DNA of 64,000 nucleotides from Bacteroidales bacterium (GTDB taxonomy: Bacteria > Bacteroidota > Bacteroidia > Bacteroidales > UBA12077), in assembly GCA_013138975.1 (NCBI GenBank), contig WTBR01000054.1, forward strand, positions 35,232 to 99,231, in the 5' to 3' direction. The notes beneath the pieces are model-generated. The model saw nothing but the letters and a program-made list of their open reading frames with translations, was not told the origin of the DNA and did not search any database. Within the stretch, counting starts at the first letter, position 1. Every line of letters starts with the position of its first letter. This document shows positions 54,618 through 63,716 of the stretch, one piece after another. The position numbers and the translations under genes were made by a program.

Positions 54618-56507
54618 TTAATCGTTGTATAATCTTACTTGTTTAATATATAATTTTCTATCTCCTTTGTCCAATTTAAATTCAATATCTAATCCAAAAT
54701 CAAAATATGATTTTGATGTAAATGTATGATTAATGAAGTATTTCTTAATCGCATCAAGTTGGTTGGCTAAATTTTGAATTTCATCTGTTGTCATTACCAA
54801 TTTATTATCATTCAGATTTGATTGAGTTATAATATCAATAGTATTTTTATTCTTATAGATATTATCTACATTATCCGGATAACAAATAAATTGGTCGCTA
54901 ATATTACCTTCTTTTGGTTTTACTACACTTTCATCACCAAGTTGTGAATTAATTACAAATCCATAATTATCTGGACGATATAGATTTTTCGTTATTGCAA
55001 CACCATTAACTTCTTCATTTGGGAAAGAACGATGAACAAGTATTCCCATATAAACATCTTTATGATTTATGTTATAATATTCTCTTTCTGAATACGCTTC
55101 ATATGACCACAGGCTTGCCCAAACCTTTTTTATAGCCTTCTCAAACGTTTTTTTCTCATCATTAAATATCCCTGTTTTTGAAGCATATAAGCCAGCACCT
55201 GAAAATCTTTTTGCATCTTCAGCATTTGTGGAAGAACGAAATCGAAATCTTTTGTAATTGTTATTAGTTAAAACTTTTTTATCAATTGATTTCAATAATA
55301 CAGTATCGAGTGGGGCTATACGTATCTCCTTTCTAATACTTTTAAGCATCATCTTTAAAGTATCTTTATTTATGCTATCAGCATTTAAAATTAAGCTTTC
55401 AATGACTTGTTTTGCTAATGAGTTTAAAATATGATTGTTGTAAAAATAAAATGGAATTACAAATGCACATTCTGGCACTTTAAAATTATGCTTTTGACTT
55501 AATTGATAAAGAATCCCAAAATTGCCAGCTTTATTTCCTGCATATTTAAATGACCTTTTATTAAAATTTTCGATGCTTATAATAGAGTCAACCTCGAGGT
55601 TGTATTTTAGTTTTATTTGTCGCTGAGTTTGATTAATTGGTTTTAACTTATCGATTGGCTCTATCTTAAAAGTATCACCCAAAACGTTCAAACATACTTT
55701 TTTATGGTTTAAGTTGAGCAATACAGAATCTTGAAAGGCTTGTTTGTACGCAGCAATAGGAATTTTTCTGTTTTGTCCAAGAATAGTTAAATGACTTAAT
55801 GGTGTTTGAAATTCAGTAACTATTATTCCAGCAACCTTGGGTAAAAATAATGGAGTCTCATTTATAACAACAATATCCATTGGATTTATATTATCTATTT
55901 CAGATTCTAAATCATTTATAAAGTTAAGAATCCCATTATTCTTAAACTTGCCAATTGCTTGATAATTTAGATTTCTGTAAATATCAGAAGGCTTAAGTAT
56001 TGGGATTTTACGTTCAAATTCCATACTTAAATCTTGAAGTCTCGCACTATTCAAAAGTAAATGCAAACTATCACCAATATAAGTTGCATTTGAAACAATA
56101 TTTCTAAGACGAAGGATATCCTCTTCTGGCATTAAGTCAGCGGGGGAAATTTCAAGGGCATAAATACCAAGTGACTTAAAATAATTAATGTTTGCTAATA
56201 AATACTTTCTCTTGGAATCATTTGAATAGTTAATTCTATTGAAGTACTCAAGTTCTACTTCATTTTCAATTTTTCTACCACAAAATTCATGATGATACTT
56301 AAAATATCGCGAATTTATAAAATAGAGCTTTTGAGTCTTTAAATCATAAACCAATTTTAAAGCTGAAACTTGTCCATATTTTTCAGATAATGGTAATCCT
56401 GAAAAGTTGTCAAAATCTTTTTTACTTTCAAGTCTGCTCACAGAACTTTGTGAGAAAGTCTTAATTGACAGTAAAATTAATATAAATACAATTAAATAAT
56501 TTCTCAC
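54618..56507 (-). CDS. Secreted PEP-synthase-like protein with rearranged domains
   Basis: 629 residues starting with GTG and a Sec signal peptide (YLIVFILILLSIKTFSQ). A PEP-utiliser swivelling domain comes first: GIIVTEFQTPLSHLTILG near 230-240 with the phospho-accepting His. The PEP synthase ATP-grasp follows (NKAGNFGILYQLSQ near 320, FRSSTNAEDAKRFSGAGLY near 430, VWASLWSYEAYSEREYY near 470, VNGVAITKN and VKPKEGNISDQ). In PEP synthase and PPDK the ATP-grasp precedes the His domain and a PEP TIM barrel ends the protein; here the order is swapped and the barrel is absent. The export signal is odd for an ATP-using fold. Activity is unknown. Confidence 0.75.
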   Translation of the reverse strand: MRNYLIVFILILLSIKTFSQSSVSRLESKKDFDNFSGLPLSEKYGQVSALKLVYDLKTQKLYFINSRYFKYHHEFCGRKIENEVELEYFNRINYSNDSKRKYLLANINYFKSLGIYALEISPADLMPEEDILRLRNIVSNATYIGDSLHLLLNSARLQDLSMEFERKIPILKPSDIYRNLNYQAIGKFKNNGILNFINDLESEIDNINPMDIVVINETPLFLPKVAGIIVTEFQTPLSHLTILGQNRKIPIAAYKQAFQDSVLLNLNHKKVCLNVLGDTFKIEPIDKLKPINQTQRQIKLKYNLEVDSIISIENFNKRSFKYAGNKAGNFGILYQLSQKHNFKVPECAFVIPFYFYNNHILNSLAKQVIESLILNADSINKDTLKMMLKSIRKEIRIAPLDTVLLKSIDKKVLTNNNYKRFRFRSSTNAEDAKRFSGAGLYASKTGIFNDEKKTFEKAIKKVWASLWSYEAYSEREYYNINHKDVYMGILVHRSFPNEEVNGVAITKNLYRPDNYGFVINSQLGDESVVKPKEGNISDQFICYPDNVDNIYKNKNTIDIITQSNLNDNKLVMTTDEIQNLANQLDAIKKYFINHTFTSKSYFDFGLDIEFKLDKGDRKLYIKQVRLYND

Positions 56508-56555
56508 TATTTATCTTATATACAAGGTAATACCAGTACGTACCTAAGTTTTGTC

Positions 56556-56645
56556 ATAACAAATATAACAAAAACGTGAGTTTTTTATACATATACGTAA
56601 TGTCAAACAAATAAATTGAAAAATATAAGGACGAATAAGATTAAA
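56556..56645 (-). repeat. Promoter-bearing dispersed repeat, copy 2
   Basis: Close to copy 1: ATAACAAATATAACAAAAACG, TATACATATACGTAATG, CAAACAAATAAATTGAA and ATATAAGGACGAATAAGATT blocks. It starts 49 bases upstream of the PEP-synthase-like gene with TATATTTGTTATG pointing to it. Confidence 0.65.
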
Positions 56646-56778
56646 CTCCGATTATGCAATCGGAGTGAAATATCTGTTAACAAAAGGATTACTTACTTTA
56701 CCGATCACAATTCACAACACATAATAAAGTGCAGAGATATGCAAAACTCTAATCTTTAAATTACTTGATAAAATAAAA

Positions 56779-56810
56779 GCGAGGTGCAAAATTTACATTT
56801 TGCACCTCGC
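56779..56810 (-). terminator. Rho-independent terminator
   Basis: A perfect 14-base stem (GCGAGGTGCAAAAT with its complement) and a 4-base loop, followed on the minus strand by TTTTATTTT. It lies 47 bases downstream of the lipoprotein gene ending at 56857. The strongest hairpin I saw in the window. Confidence 0.85.
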
Positions 56811-56856
56811 TCGCAATGTGTTATGAGTTTTAGTTATGGGCTTTTTTTATTATTAC

Positions 56857-57711
56857 TTAATTCCAGAAATTTATACTGTTTCTAAAAACTGACATCCCTA
56901 TTAAAATAGTTTCTTTATTATTAGGTGGCAATGTTGATGAAGTAATATAATTCTCCATCATAATTGAATATGATATACAGTTTTGCAAGTTTCCAATTAG
57001 AAACATATTATAAAAATAATTAGCAAGGGTTTTGGCTTCTATAGGATCCAAATAATTTATCATATAATTGTGAAGCTGATATTCATCAATTATTCCAATT
57101 GGATAAGGGTTATTTAATGTAAAACTTGAACTATACAATCCAAATGGCATAATCTGATTTAAATCAGCTGGTGTTAAATTACCAAATGTAATATTTGTTA
57201 TATTAGCTTCGATAGTGGTATAGATTAAATGTAAATCATTTGGAAGACCTGCATGTACACATTCCCATAAAGCCAAATTATGACAAATACCGGCATATTC
57301 AAATGCATTATTAAAATTACAATAATTACTTGGTGGTGGTGGCGGTGGTGGTGGTGGTGGGCTACCTCCTAAATTAATATAAGTTGTGTATGACGCTGCT
57401 GCACCAACAATTAAACCACCTCCAATAGAACCCCATGGTGGCCAAAGAGGTGCCGCAAGTATTGCTCCGTCACATGCACCGGTTGCATCTGCAATTCCTA
57501 TCGCAATCCAATCTATCCATGATAATTTGGTGTTACTTGTTAAATATTGCTCAACAGACTGGTTAGCATAAGTAATATATGCGTCAACAGTACTTTCAGA
57601 ATTAGTTTCTGTGCTTTCAAGCACTTCATCTTTATTGCAACTGGTAATTGAAAAAAGAATTCCAAATAACACCAAGGCTACAGTAATAAATTTACTTTTT
57701 AATTTAAACAT
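56857..57711 (-). CDS. Lipoprotein with glycine-rich helix and polyproline tract
   Basis: 284 residues. Lipobox FSITSC (Cys at about residue 25). Residues 70-110 (DWIAIGIADATGACDGAILA, then PPWGSIGGGLIVGAAASY) form a small-residue-rich amphipathic or membrane-active segment like those in two-peptide bacteriocins. Ten prolines in a row (about 117-126) come from a GGT/GGC trinucleotide tract at 57332-57360. The C-terminal 150 residues (NYCNFNNAFEYAGICHNLAL) are Cys-containing and helical, unknown. No immunity or processing gene was recognised nearby. Confidence 0.7.
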   Translation of the reverse strand: MFKLKSKFITVALVLFGILFSITSCNKDEVLESTETNSESTVDAYITYANQSVEQYLTSNTKLSWIDWIAIGIADATGACDGAILAAPLWPPWGSIGGGLIVGAAASYTTYINLGGSPPPPPPPPPPSNYCNFNNAFEYAGICHNLALWECVHAGLPNDLHLIYTTIEANITNITFGNLTPADLNQIMPFGLYSSSFTLNNPYPIGIIDEYQLHNYMINYLDPIEAKTLANYFYNMFLIGNLQNCISYSIMMENYITSSTLPPNNKETILIGMSVFRNSINFWN

Positions 57712-57895
57712 TTTACTTCTAGTTTTAGTTTGCCTACTTTCAGATAATAATTAATTTTTGTCGCTGTTTCGGCACTTCCGACATTTTCTGAGTGTTAATT
57801 CTACGAAACACAATTCTGACCTTTCTTTTTATCCGATTAAGTCGGTTGCTTTTGTCAGAATTAGTTTCTTTTTTAAAATTGCCCATAACTTCTCA

Positions 57896-57985
57896 TCACA
57901 ACAAATATATTAAATTTTCTGTCTAATGTCAATACGCTATTTTTTAAACGTTATATATAAAGAATATAAGGACAATTATAATTAA
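57896..57985 (-). repeat. Promoter-bearing dispersed repeat, copy 3
   Basis: Diverged copy sharing ACAACAAATATATTAAA, CTAATGTCAATACG and AAAGAATATAAGGACAATTA with copies 1 and 2. TATATTTGTTGTGATG points to the lipoprotein gene that starts 185 bases away. Confidence 0.55.
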
Positions 57986-58176
57986 TTGACTCTTAAATAT
58001 TTTGTTGCTTTTAGCAAAAAAAACTGTTATATAATTTACAGAAAAATCAAAATATTTTACCTATTTTGTAGTTATATTAGCTTAAATAAGGGAGGATAAA
58101 TCACAAAGACAATTGAAAATTATTTTATTCAAATCTTTCACATTGCAGTTATTTGAATTAATTTCAACTTCTATTT

Positions 58177-58266
58177 GTAACAAATATTAGAAAATAAATT
58201 GTTTTATATAAATAGCGCAATTTATAAACAAATATTTTGAAGAATACGGACAAATAAGATTAAATG
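58177..58266 (-). repeat. Promoter-type dispersed repeat, copy 4 (orphan)
   Basis: Shares GTAACAAATATTAGAAAA, ATAAACAAATATTTTGAAG and ACGGACAAATAAGATTAAA with the others, but the -7-like box is changed (AATATTTG) and no gene follows before copy 3. Confidence 0.5.
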
Positions 58267-58716
58267 ACCCATTATATATTTTGTTCCTTTTAAGGTGGTT
58301 ATACCAATTATACACCAAAATGCCCCTTAAAACGACAGCAATAAAACGGCCTTTATTCACTTATTTTTCTTCAAAAAATAAGTGAATAAAGTTTAATAGT
58401 TGTGCTACGATTTTCTAATGATCTTAGCAAAAAATAATTCAAATTATTTATAGGTAATTTTGAAATTGAATTGGTATTAAACCCCAATTATGCAATAAAA
58501 ATTAAGGAATTTGAAATATCAAACTGTGATTCATTTATTCTTAAGTAGGAATTGTTAATCTGGAATGTTCAGAGCTTTATCACCAATCCTTAATTGGTTT
58601 TTCTTTTTAGTCTTTTGAAATAGCCTTCGAGAATACTTCGACAGAGCTCACAGGCTAAATGAAGTTAGTAACAGAACGCTAGAGGAAAAACAGCAAAAAC
58701 ATTCTCCCACAAAAAA

Positions 58717-58740
58717 AGCGACTCTTTTTTAAAAGTCGCT
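58717..58740 (-). terminator. Terminator of the GT2 gene
   Basis: AGCGACT (58717-58723) pairs with AGTCGCT (58734-58740); on the minus strand the stem is followed by TTTTTTTG. It lies 70 bases after the stop of the glycosyltransferase gene. Confidence 0.75.
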
Positions 58741-58810
58741 TATTATTCTATAAAGTATATTTTCTTTTATCGCACTTCTAACAACTGATAATCAGTTTTC
58801 TATATTTCAA

Positions 58811-59707
58811 TTAAATCAATTTATAATTTTTATATTCAAAAAGTCTATATCCGGTAAGCTTTTCAAAAACGTATAATATTCTATATTTAAACTTCATTTT
58901 CTGTTTTGACTTATCATAAACAAACTCCCAATCCTGATTATCAATTCTTTTTTGCATAACTGCCGGATGAGATTTATGAAACTCCTCTAATATATCAACA
59001 TTATTATAATCATATGTATTTCCTTTTTCTTCGTACTTTTTAATCCATTTATCATCACGATAAAACCTGAAAAACATATTCATTTTCTGCTTCATCTTTT
59101 CAGGAGGTCTTACTCGTTTATAGTGAAACATAGGTGCGTCTACTTTTTTAACTTTTAGCTTTTTACCTGTTTCTCCTTTTAAGTAATTATCCACCGATGA
59201 AAAAAGTCTAAAACCCTGAGAATCTCTATATGACCTAATTCCTTTTAGGTTTCTAAATAATCGAACCTCGTTTCGATGCACTTTTCTTGTGGTACGTATG
59301 TAATTGTAACCTCCCCAAAAATGATAATAAGGTAAAATAACGCCTTGTATTTTAGGGTCGGAATCAAATTCTATAATACTCTCTTTTATTTTGTTTATAT
59401 CATCCTCATGAATAACTTCATCGGCCTGAATATGAAATACCCAATCGCCTGAAACATGATCTAAACCAATATTAGCCTGTTCTGCAAATACAACTCCTCC
59501 TTCACGTTTTGAGAAATCCCAAACAGTATCTACAATTTTTATCTTATCTGAATTAATACCCTCAATTTCTTCTCTTGTAGCATCTTGTGAATCGCCTAAT
59601 ACAACAATAAATTCATCGCAAATAGACAAAACAGATTTTATTGATTCAACAACAGGATAGTCCATTTCTATGCCATTCCTTACATATGTATAACCACTTA
59701 ATTTCAT
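58811..59707 (-). CDS. Family 2 glycosyltransferase
   Basis: 298 residues with the GT-A fold pattern: SGYTYVRNGIEMDYPVVESIKSV at the N-terminus, EFIVVLGDSQDATREEI near 32, and GDWVFHIQADEVIHEDD near 90, where the QADE is the DxD-like metal-binding position. No transmembrane segment. Cytoplasmic; likely adds a sugar to a surface glycan. Sequence resembles single, operon-free GT2 proteins of Bacteroidota. Acceptor unknown. Confidence 0.88.
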   Translation of the reverse strand: MKLSGYTYVRNGIEMDYPVVESIKSVLSICDEFIVVLGDSQDATREEIEGINSDKIKIVDTVWDFSKREGGVVFAEQANIGLDHVSGDWVFHIQADEVIHEDDINKIKESIIEFDSDPKIQGVILPYYHFWGGYNYIRTTRKVHRNEVRLFRNLKGIRSYRDSQGFRLFSSVDNYLKGETGKKLKVKKVDAPMFHYKRVRPPEKMKQKMNMFFRFYRDDKWIKKYEEKGNTYDYNNVDILEEFHKSHPAVMQKRIDNQDWEFVYDKSKQKMKFKYRILYVFEKLTGYRLFEYKNYKLI

Positions 59708-60048
59708 TATAAGAATTTAATTATTTATAAATATTTGTTACAAAGTTAAAATTAAATCTTTAATCCTTTTACGAATACATCATTGATTTATTCTTGATCA
59801 CTTCGCAAATCTTCAAAAAAATTATCAAGTTTGGTCTTAGTTATTATTAGAAAATCTATTGCTTTCTCATGGCTGAATAAAAACAACAAAGAGGGTGTCC
59901 GAAAAGACCAAGCATATGTCATTCTGAGCTTGTCGAAGAATCTATTTGATTACTAATGAGATATTTCGACTCCCGATAATTATAGGGACAATATGACATT
60001 TTTCATAGAAAGTATACTTTGGGGAAACCCTCGTCAAAGTATATCTAT
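59708..60048. other. Intergenic region with dispersed repeat
   Basis: No gene seen. From 59891 (GAGGGTGTCCGAAAAGACC) through GTCATTCTGAGCTTGTCGAA (59918-59937) to about 60000 it is a composite of dispersed repeats; similar starts and TGTCGAAG/CTTCGACA pieces occur at 63727 and 63840. Confidence 0.55.
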
Positions 60049-60741
60049 TTAGCTCTTAAGCTCGCCACCTCCAAACATTACAAATCCTTTAATTATGATT
60101 TCCTTGCCAACATCTTTAACTGTACCTGATTGAATTCTTCTTTTATCAGAAAATCCACCAAAAATTGATACTACATCAAGTTTAACATTCCATGTTTCGG
60201 GTACAATTAAAGTTGAACCACCAAACATGCAAAACATATCAATTACGTTTTGCCCGGGAGCTACAGAAGCATTTCTTAAATTGATTTTTGATCCACCGAA
60301 TAATGCTGTAATGTTACCTCCTTTAAAATTACCGGATGTAACCACTCGATCACCTCCTCCAAGTATTGCTATATCATCAATATAATCAGAACTGTTTGAT
60401 CTCTCAGGTTTGTTACGTCGAAATGTTGATTTAAATATAATTAACACACCAACTAAAATTAAAATAAGAGGCCAAAATAATCTACGCACAGAATATGGAA
60501 AATAAATAATATCCGGCAATAAAAATACCAACCCTATAATTAATAAAATCCAACCGGTTGATTTATTCTCTCGTGTTGAAATAAATATTACTCCAAGAAC
60601 TATTAATATCATTTGCCAAGAAAAAATATAATGCATAATTTGGCTGGGAAAGAAATTCAAGGTTCTTCCAATAAACGCCACTCCAATTAAAATAAGAACT
60701 ATTCCAATAATTCCTCTTCCTGTATTTCTATTTGATTCCAT
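60049..60741 (-). CDS. LiaF/DUF5668-like membrane protein
   Basis: 230 residues. Four short transmembrane helices (about 8-27, 38-52, 60-77, 86-104) make the LiaI-LiaF-like membrane domain. The C-terminal soluble part has Gly-rich beta-strands in a repeating pattern (ILGGGDRVV, TALFGGSKINLR, MFCMFGGSTLIVP, VSIFGGFSDKR, VMFGGGELKS), the LiaF beta-helix-like domain. In Firmicutes such proteins restrain envelope-stress systems; in Bacteroidota the role is not settled. Transcribed alone. Confidence 0.85.
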   Translation of the reverse strand: MESNRNTGRGIIGIVLILIGVAFIGRTLNFFPSQIMHYIFSWQMILIVLGVIFISTRENKSTGWILLIIGLVFLLPDIIYFPYSVRRLFWPLILILVGVLIIFKSTFRRNKPERSNSSDYIDDIAILGGGDRVVTSGNFKGGNITALFGGSKINLRNASVAPGQNVIDMFCMFGGSTLIVPETWNVKLDVVSIFGGFSDKRRIQSGTVKDVGKEIIIKGFVMFGGGELKS

Positions 60742-60825
60742 AATATTTAATTTAATGATTTGTATTAATAACGAACTAAAATAAGATATTTTTTAACTAA
60801 TGTAAAATAGTTAATCAAATAATTA

Positions 60826-61587
60826 TCAAACATCTAGTCTAAGCCCATCGTAAGCAAGTGAAATTCCTCGGGGTAATTCTTCATTAATATCATGATGCAA
60901 TCCCATTTGATGGCTTATATGCGTTATATATGCTCGTCGGGGACTTAATTCTTTTATTAAGTCCAAAGATTCTGATAAAGAATAATGAGAGATATGTTTT
61001 TGCTTCCGCAAAGCGTTTATTACTAAGAATTTTGTGCCATGCAGCTTCTCTTTTTCCTCTTCACTAATATAATTGGCATCTGTTATATAAGAAAAATCCC
61101 CAATTCGAAATCCATAAACAGGAAGCTTATAATGATAAACCTGAATAGGAATGATTTTAATTCCTTTTATTTCGAACGGTTCGTTTGTTATTTCGTGTAA
61201 ATTTATTTGAGGTGCTCCCGGATATTTTTTATCGGCAAATGAATACGCAAAATCAGATTTTATAGCTTCCTGAACTCTACTTTCAGCATAAATATCAACA
61301 GCTTTTTTATTCATAAAATTAAAAGCACGTACATCATCCAACCCGGCAATATGATCGCGATGTTCGTGTGTAATAAGAATTGCATCAATGTTATTAACCT
61401 TTTCCCGAAGCATTTGCTGCCTAAAATCAGGGCCTGCATCAATTACTATATTTACACCATCAATTTCAATATAAGCTGCTGTACGTAAACGCGTATCATT
61501 TGGATCTGTCGATTGACAAACCTTACAATTACAAGCTATTACAGGTACTCCTTGCGAAGTGCCTGTTCCTAGAATTTTTACTTTCAA
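60826..61587 (-). CDS. MBL-fold metal-dependent hydrolase (PhnP-like)
   Basis: 253 residues with a TTG start (61587); no ATG is available nearby. KILGTGTSQGVPVIACNCKVCQS at the N-terminus carries the Cys-x-Cys-x-x-Cys of PhnP/RNase Z-like proteins. Metal ligands: ITHEHRDHIAGLDD, later YITDAN and THISHQMGLHHD. The family hydrolyses cyclic phosphate esters or related bonds. It starts 4 bases after the stop of the BASS transporter gene, so it is translated with it. Confidence 0.9.
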   Translation of the reverse strand: MKVKILGTGTSQGVPVIACNCKVCQSTDPNDTRLRTAAYIEIDGVNIVIDAGPDFRQQMLREKVNNIDAILITHEHRDHIAGLDDVRAFNFMNKKAVDIYAESRVQEAIKSDFAYSFADKKYPGAPQINLHEITNEPFEIKGIKIIPIQVYHYKLPVYGFRIGDFSYITDANYISEEEKEKLHGTKFLVINALRKQKHISHYSLSESLDLIKELSPRRAYITHISHQMGLHHDINEELPRGISLAYDGLRLDV

Positions 61588-61591
61588 TGTT

Positions 61592-62518
61592 TTAATTTTT
61601 TTTAAATTCTAATCGAATAGAAAGATATAGCAAATATAACAAAACTATTACGGCTAATATGGCAGATGGAATTGCTGCTTCTTTTCCAAATAAAGTCATA
61701 GCAGTTACAACTGAGAATCCAGAACTTTTAATTGTTAAAAGTAATACCTGGGTAATGCTTCTATCGTATTTCACACCCCCCTTTTTAGCGAAAAACTCAA
61801 ACAATGTACCTAAACCAAAAGTCGCTGACAAAAGCACTATTGATGATAACAGTAATATTTTCGGATCGGAAAAGAATACATCCCGATTCATTCCAACAGC
61901 AGTAAATATAATAATTGCAAATCCCCAATCTACCACTTTGCCTCGTACAATTGCAACATATTTAAAAACTGGCTTATATAATAAAAACCTTGATACGACA
62001 AGTGGTACAAGCACTAATTTTATCATTAAAGTAAAAAGAGACCATGCACTTACGTTTGCGTCACTATCAAAAAACTTTATTAATAATGGTGCAATTACAA
62101 TTGAAGCAATAAATGCTCCAAAAACACCTATAATTGAATACTCGATATCTCCTTTTAGAATGCCTGAAAATGGAATTACAGCAACTCCGGGTGGTGCAGC
62201 TACAATTACTACAAATCCCATAAACAATCCTTTTGTTGGCATTAAAAACCAAGCTAATACCAAAACAACAGTGCCAAATACAAAATAATTTAGAACTGTT
62301 CCCATAAGCATGGGTTTAAACAATTTCTTAACCGGAAGTAGTGCTTTTGAGTCTATTCCTGTTGTAGCAAATACCATTGTAATTACTAACAGGTATATGG
62401 TATATTCTTTTATGTAATTTGCATAATTACCAAAAGATATTCCCATGATTACAGCGAAAACCAATATGAAATTTCTATTTAGAATTATCTTTAGAATGAA
62501 GTTTATTATTCGACTCAT
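61592..62518 (-). CDS. BASS-family (bile acid:sodium symporter-like) transporter
   Basis: 308 residues with nine to ten transmembrane helices and the conserved VAAPPGVAVIPFSGILKGD segment near residue 112, a substrate/Na+-site motif of the BASS superfamily. SSGFSVVTAMTLFG near 258 is the second repeat counterpart. Imports organic anions with sodium; substrate unknown. First gene of a two-gene operon with the MBL hydrolase. Confidence 0.85.
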   Translation of the reverse strand: MSRIINFILKIILNRNFILVFAVIMGISFGNYANYIKEYTIYLLVITMVFATTGIDSKALLPVKKLFKPMLMGTVLNYFVFGTVVLVLAWFLMPTKGLFMGFVVIVAAPPGVAVIPFSGILKGDIEYSIIGVFGAFIASIVIAPLLIKFFDSDANVSAWSLFTLMIKLVLVPLVVSRFLLYKPVFKYVAIVRGKVVDWGFAIIIFTAVGMNRDVFFSDPKILLLSSIVLLSATFGLGTLFEFFAKKGGVKYDRSITQVLLLTIKSSGFSVVTAMTLFGKEAAIPSAILAVIVLLYLLYLSIRLEFKKN

Positions 62519-62756
62519 TTATATAATTTCTATTTTAACAAATATAAAAGCTTAAATTGAATAAAGATAATACAATAAAAACTCGTGTCTTATACAATTC
62601 TCAATTACAATTGTTTTATTACACTTTGGTGAATTGGGTATGTAAAATTCATAATTTTGATTACTAATCAAATAAGAGGGAGTAATTAATATTAAAATAA
62701 TCACAATAAGAGTAAAATACTTTAAATTCGTATTTTACTTTTTTTATTTATACAAT

Positions 62757-63716
62757 ATGAAGAAAATTTTATTTACACTTTTAATTTCAATCGTAACTAC
62801 AAACCTTGTATTGTCGCAATCAGAAGTTAAAGACACCTTATTATTAGCTTTTGATAATGATATTTTCTGGAGCTCTTCTTCGGAACTTGAAATGGACATT
62901 TATAAAGATTTTGGCAAATATGGTTCGACCAACTTAAGCGATTCTGATCCGACTACTTGTTGGGCAGAAGGCGCTGATAATGATGGCACAAACGAGTATA
63001 TTTGGATGACAATTTCAGAAAATATTTCAACTATTCGTATTAGAAATGGATACCAAAAAAATGAAACTATTTACCATGCGAATAACAGACCTAAAAACCT
63101 AGAATTCGAGTTATTTGCCAGTTATGAACCATCGGGTTATGTTACCGAATCTCATAATGGGTTTTGCATAAGTGAATCCCTTACTTCAAGATCTGTAGTT
63201 TTAGAAGATAAATTAGGATATCAGGATATACAACTTGGTTTCGATTGGTCTGAAATTCGTGATCAATTGTCCAATGATAAAACTTTTGATAAAGATCGAT
63301 TTATTCTAAAAATCAAAATACTAGATGTTTACAAAGGGAATAAGTGGAATGATGCTTGTATATCTGATATTAATATTGTTCCAAGTACTTATTTCGATTT
63401 AACTATTGATGAACATGGTTTACTTAATGTTTCTGCAAACAATACCGATACATTATTTTATAATACTGAGTATATATATCAGGTAGTTGAATTAAGTCCC
63501 AATTCAAAGTGGATTATTTTTACTTTAGTGCCTTCGTATATTGAAACCTCCAGAGTAGAAACTGTTTATGCACTTTATAATACCGAAAAGAAACAGTTTA
63601 TTGCAACTGACGATGTAACAATCTTATTCGGATTTAAAAAGGAATCAGGAAAACTTTACTTAGACGGATCAACTAAAGATTTAGAAGATAAAAGTATCCT
63701 ATTGGAGGATTTATAA
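62757..63716 (+). CDS. Secreted protein with NADase-type glycan-binding domain
   Basis: 319 residues. Sec signal peptide (NLVLSQ). Residues 35-190 match the discoidin-like NADase-type glycan-binding domain: SNLSDSDPTTCWAEG-like segment (GSTNLSDSDPTTCWAEGADN), GTNEYIWMTI, IRIRNGYQKN, and NRPKNLEFELF. The C-terminal 120 residues form beta-strands (FDLTIDEHGLLNVSANN), unknown. Probably binds carbohydrate or peptide ligands at the surface. Alone on the plus strand. Confidence 0.8.
   Translation: MKKILFTLLISIVTTNLVLSQSEVKDTLLLAFDNDIFWSSSSELEMDIYKDFGKYGSTNLSDSDPTTCWAEGADNDGTNEYIWMTISENISTIRIRNGYQKNETIYHANNRPKNLEFELFASYEPSGYVTESHNGFCISESLTSRSVVLEDKLGYQDIQLGFDWSEIRDQLSNDKTFDKDRFILKIKILDVYKGNKWNDACISDINIVPSTYFDLTIDEHGLLNVSANNTDTLFYNTEYIYQVVELSPNSKWIIFTLVPSYIETSRVETVYALYNTEKKQFIATDDVTILFGFKKESGKLYLDGSTKDLEDKSILLEDL

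Larger units (their letters stand above)
57712..58810. other. Long gene-poor region with repeat copies
   Basis: About 1.1 kb without a credible gene. It has promoter-repeat copies at 57896-57985 and 58177-58266, a palindrome-like ATAAGTGAATAAAG pair at about 58357-58392, and a CTTCGACAGAGCTCACAGG segment near 58639 of the dispersed type seen at 4759. The terminator of the glycosyltransferase gene lies at 58717-58740. Confidence 0.5.
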
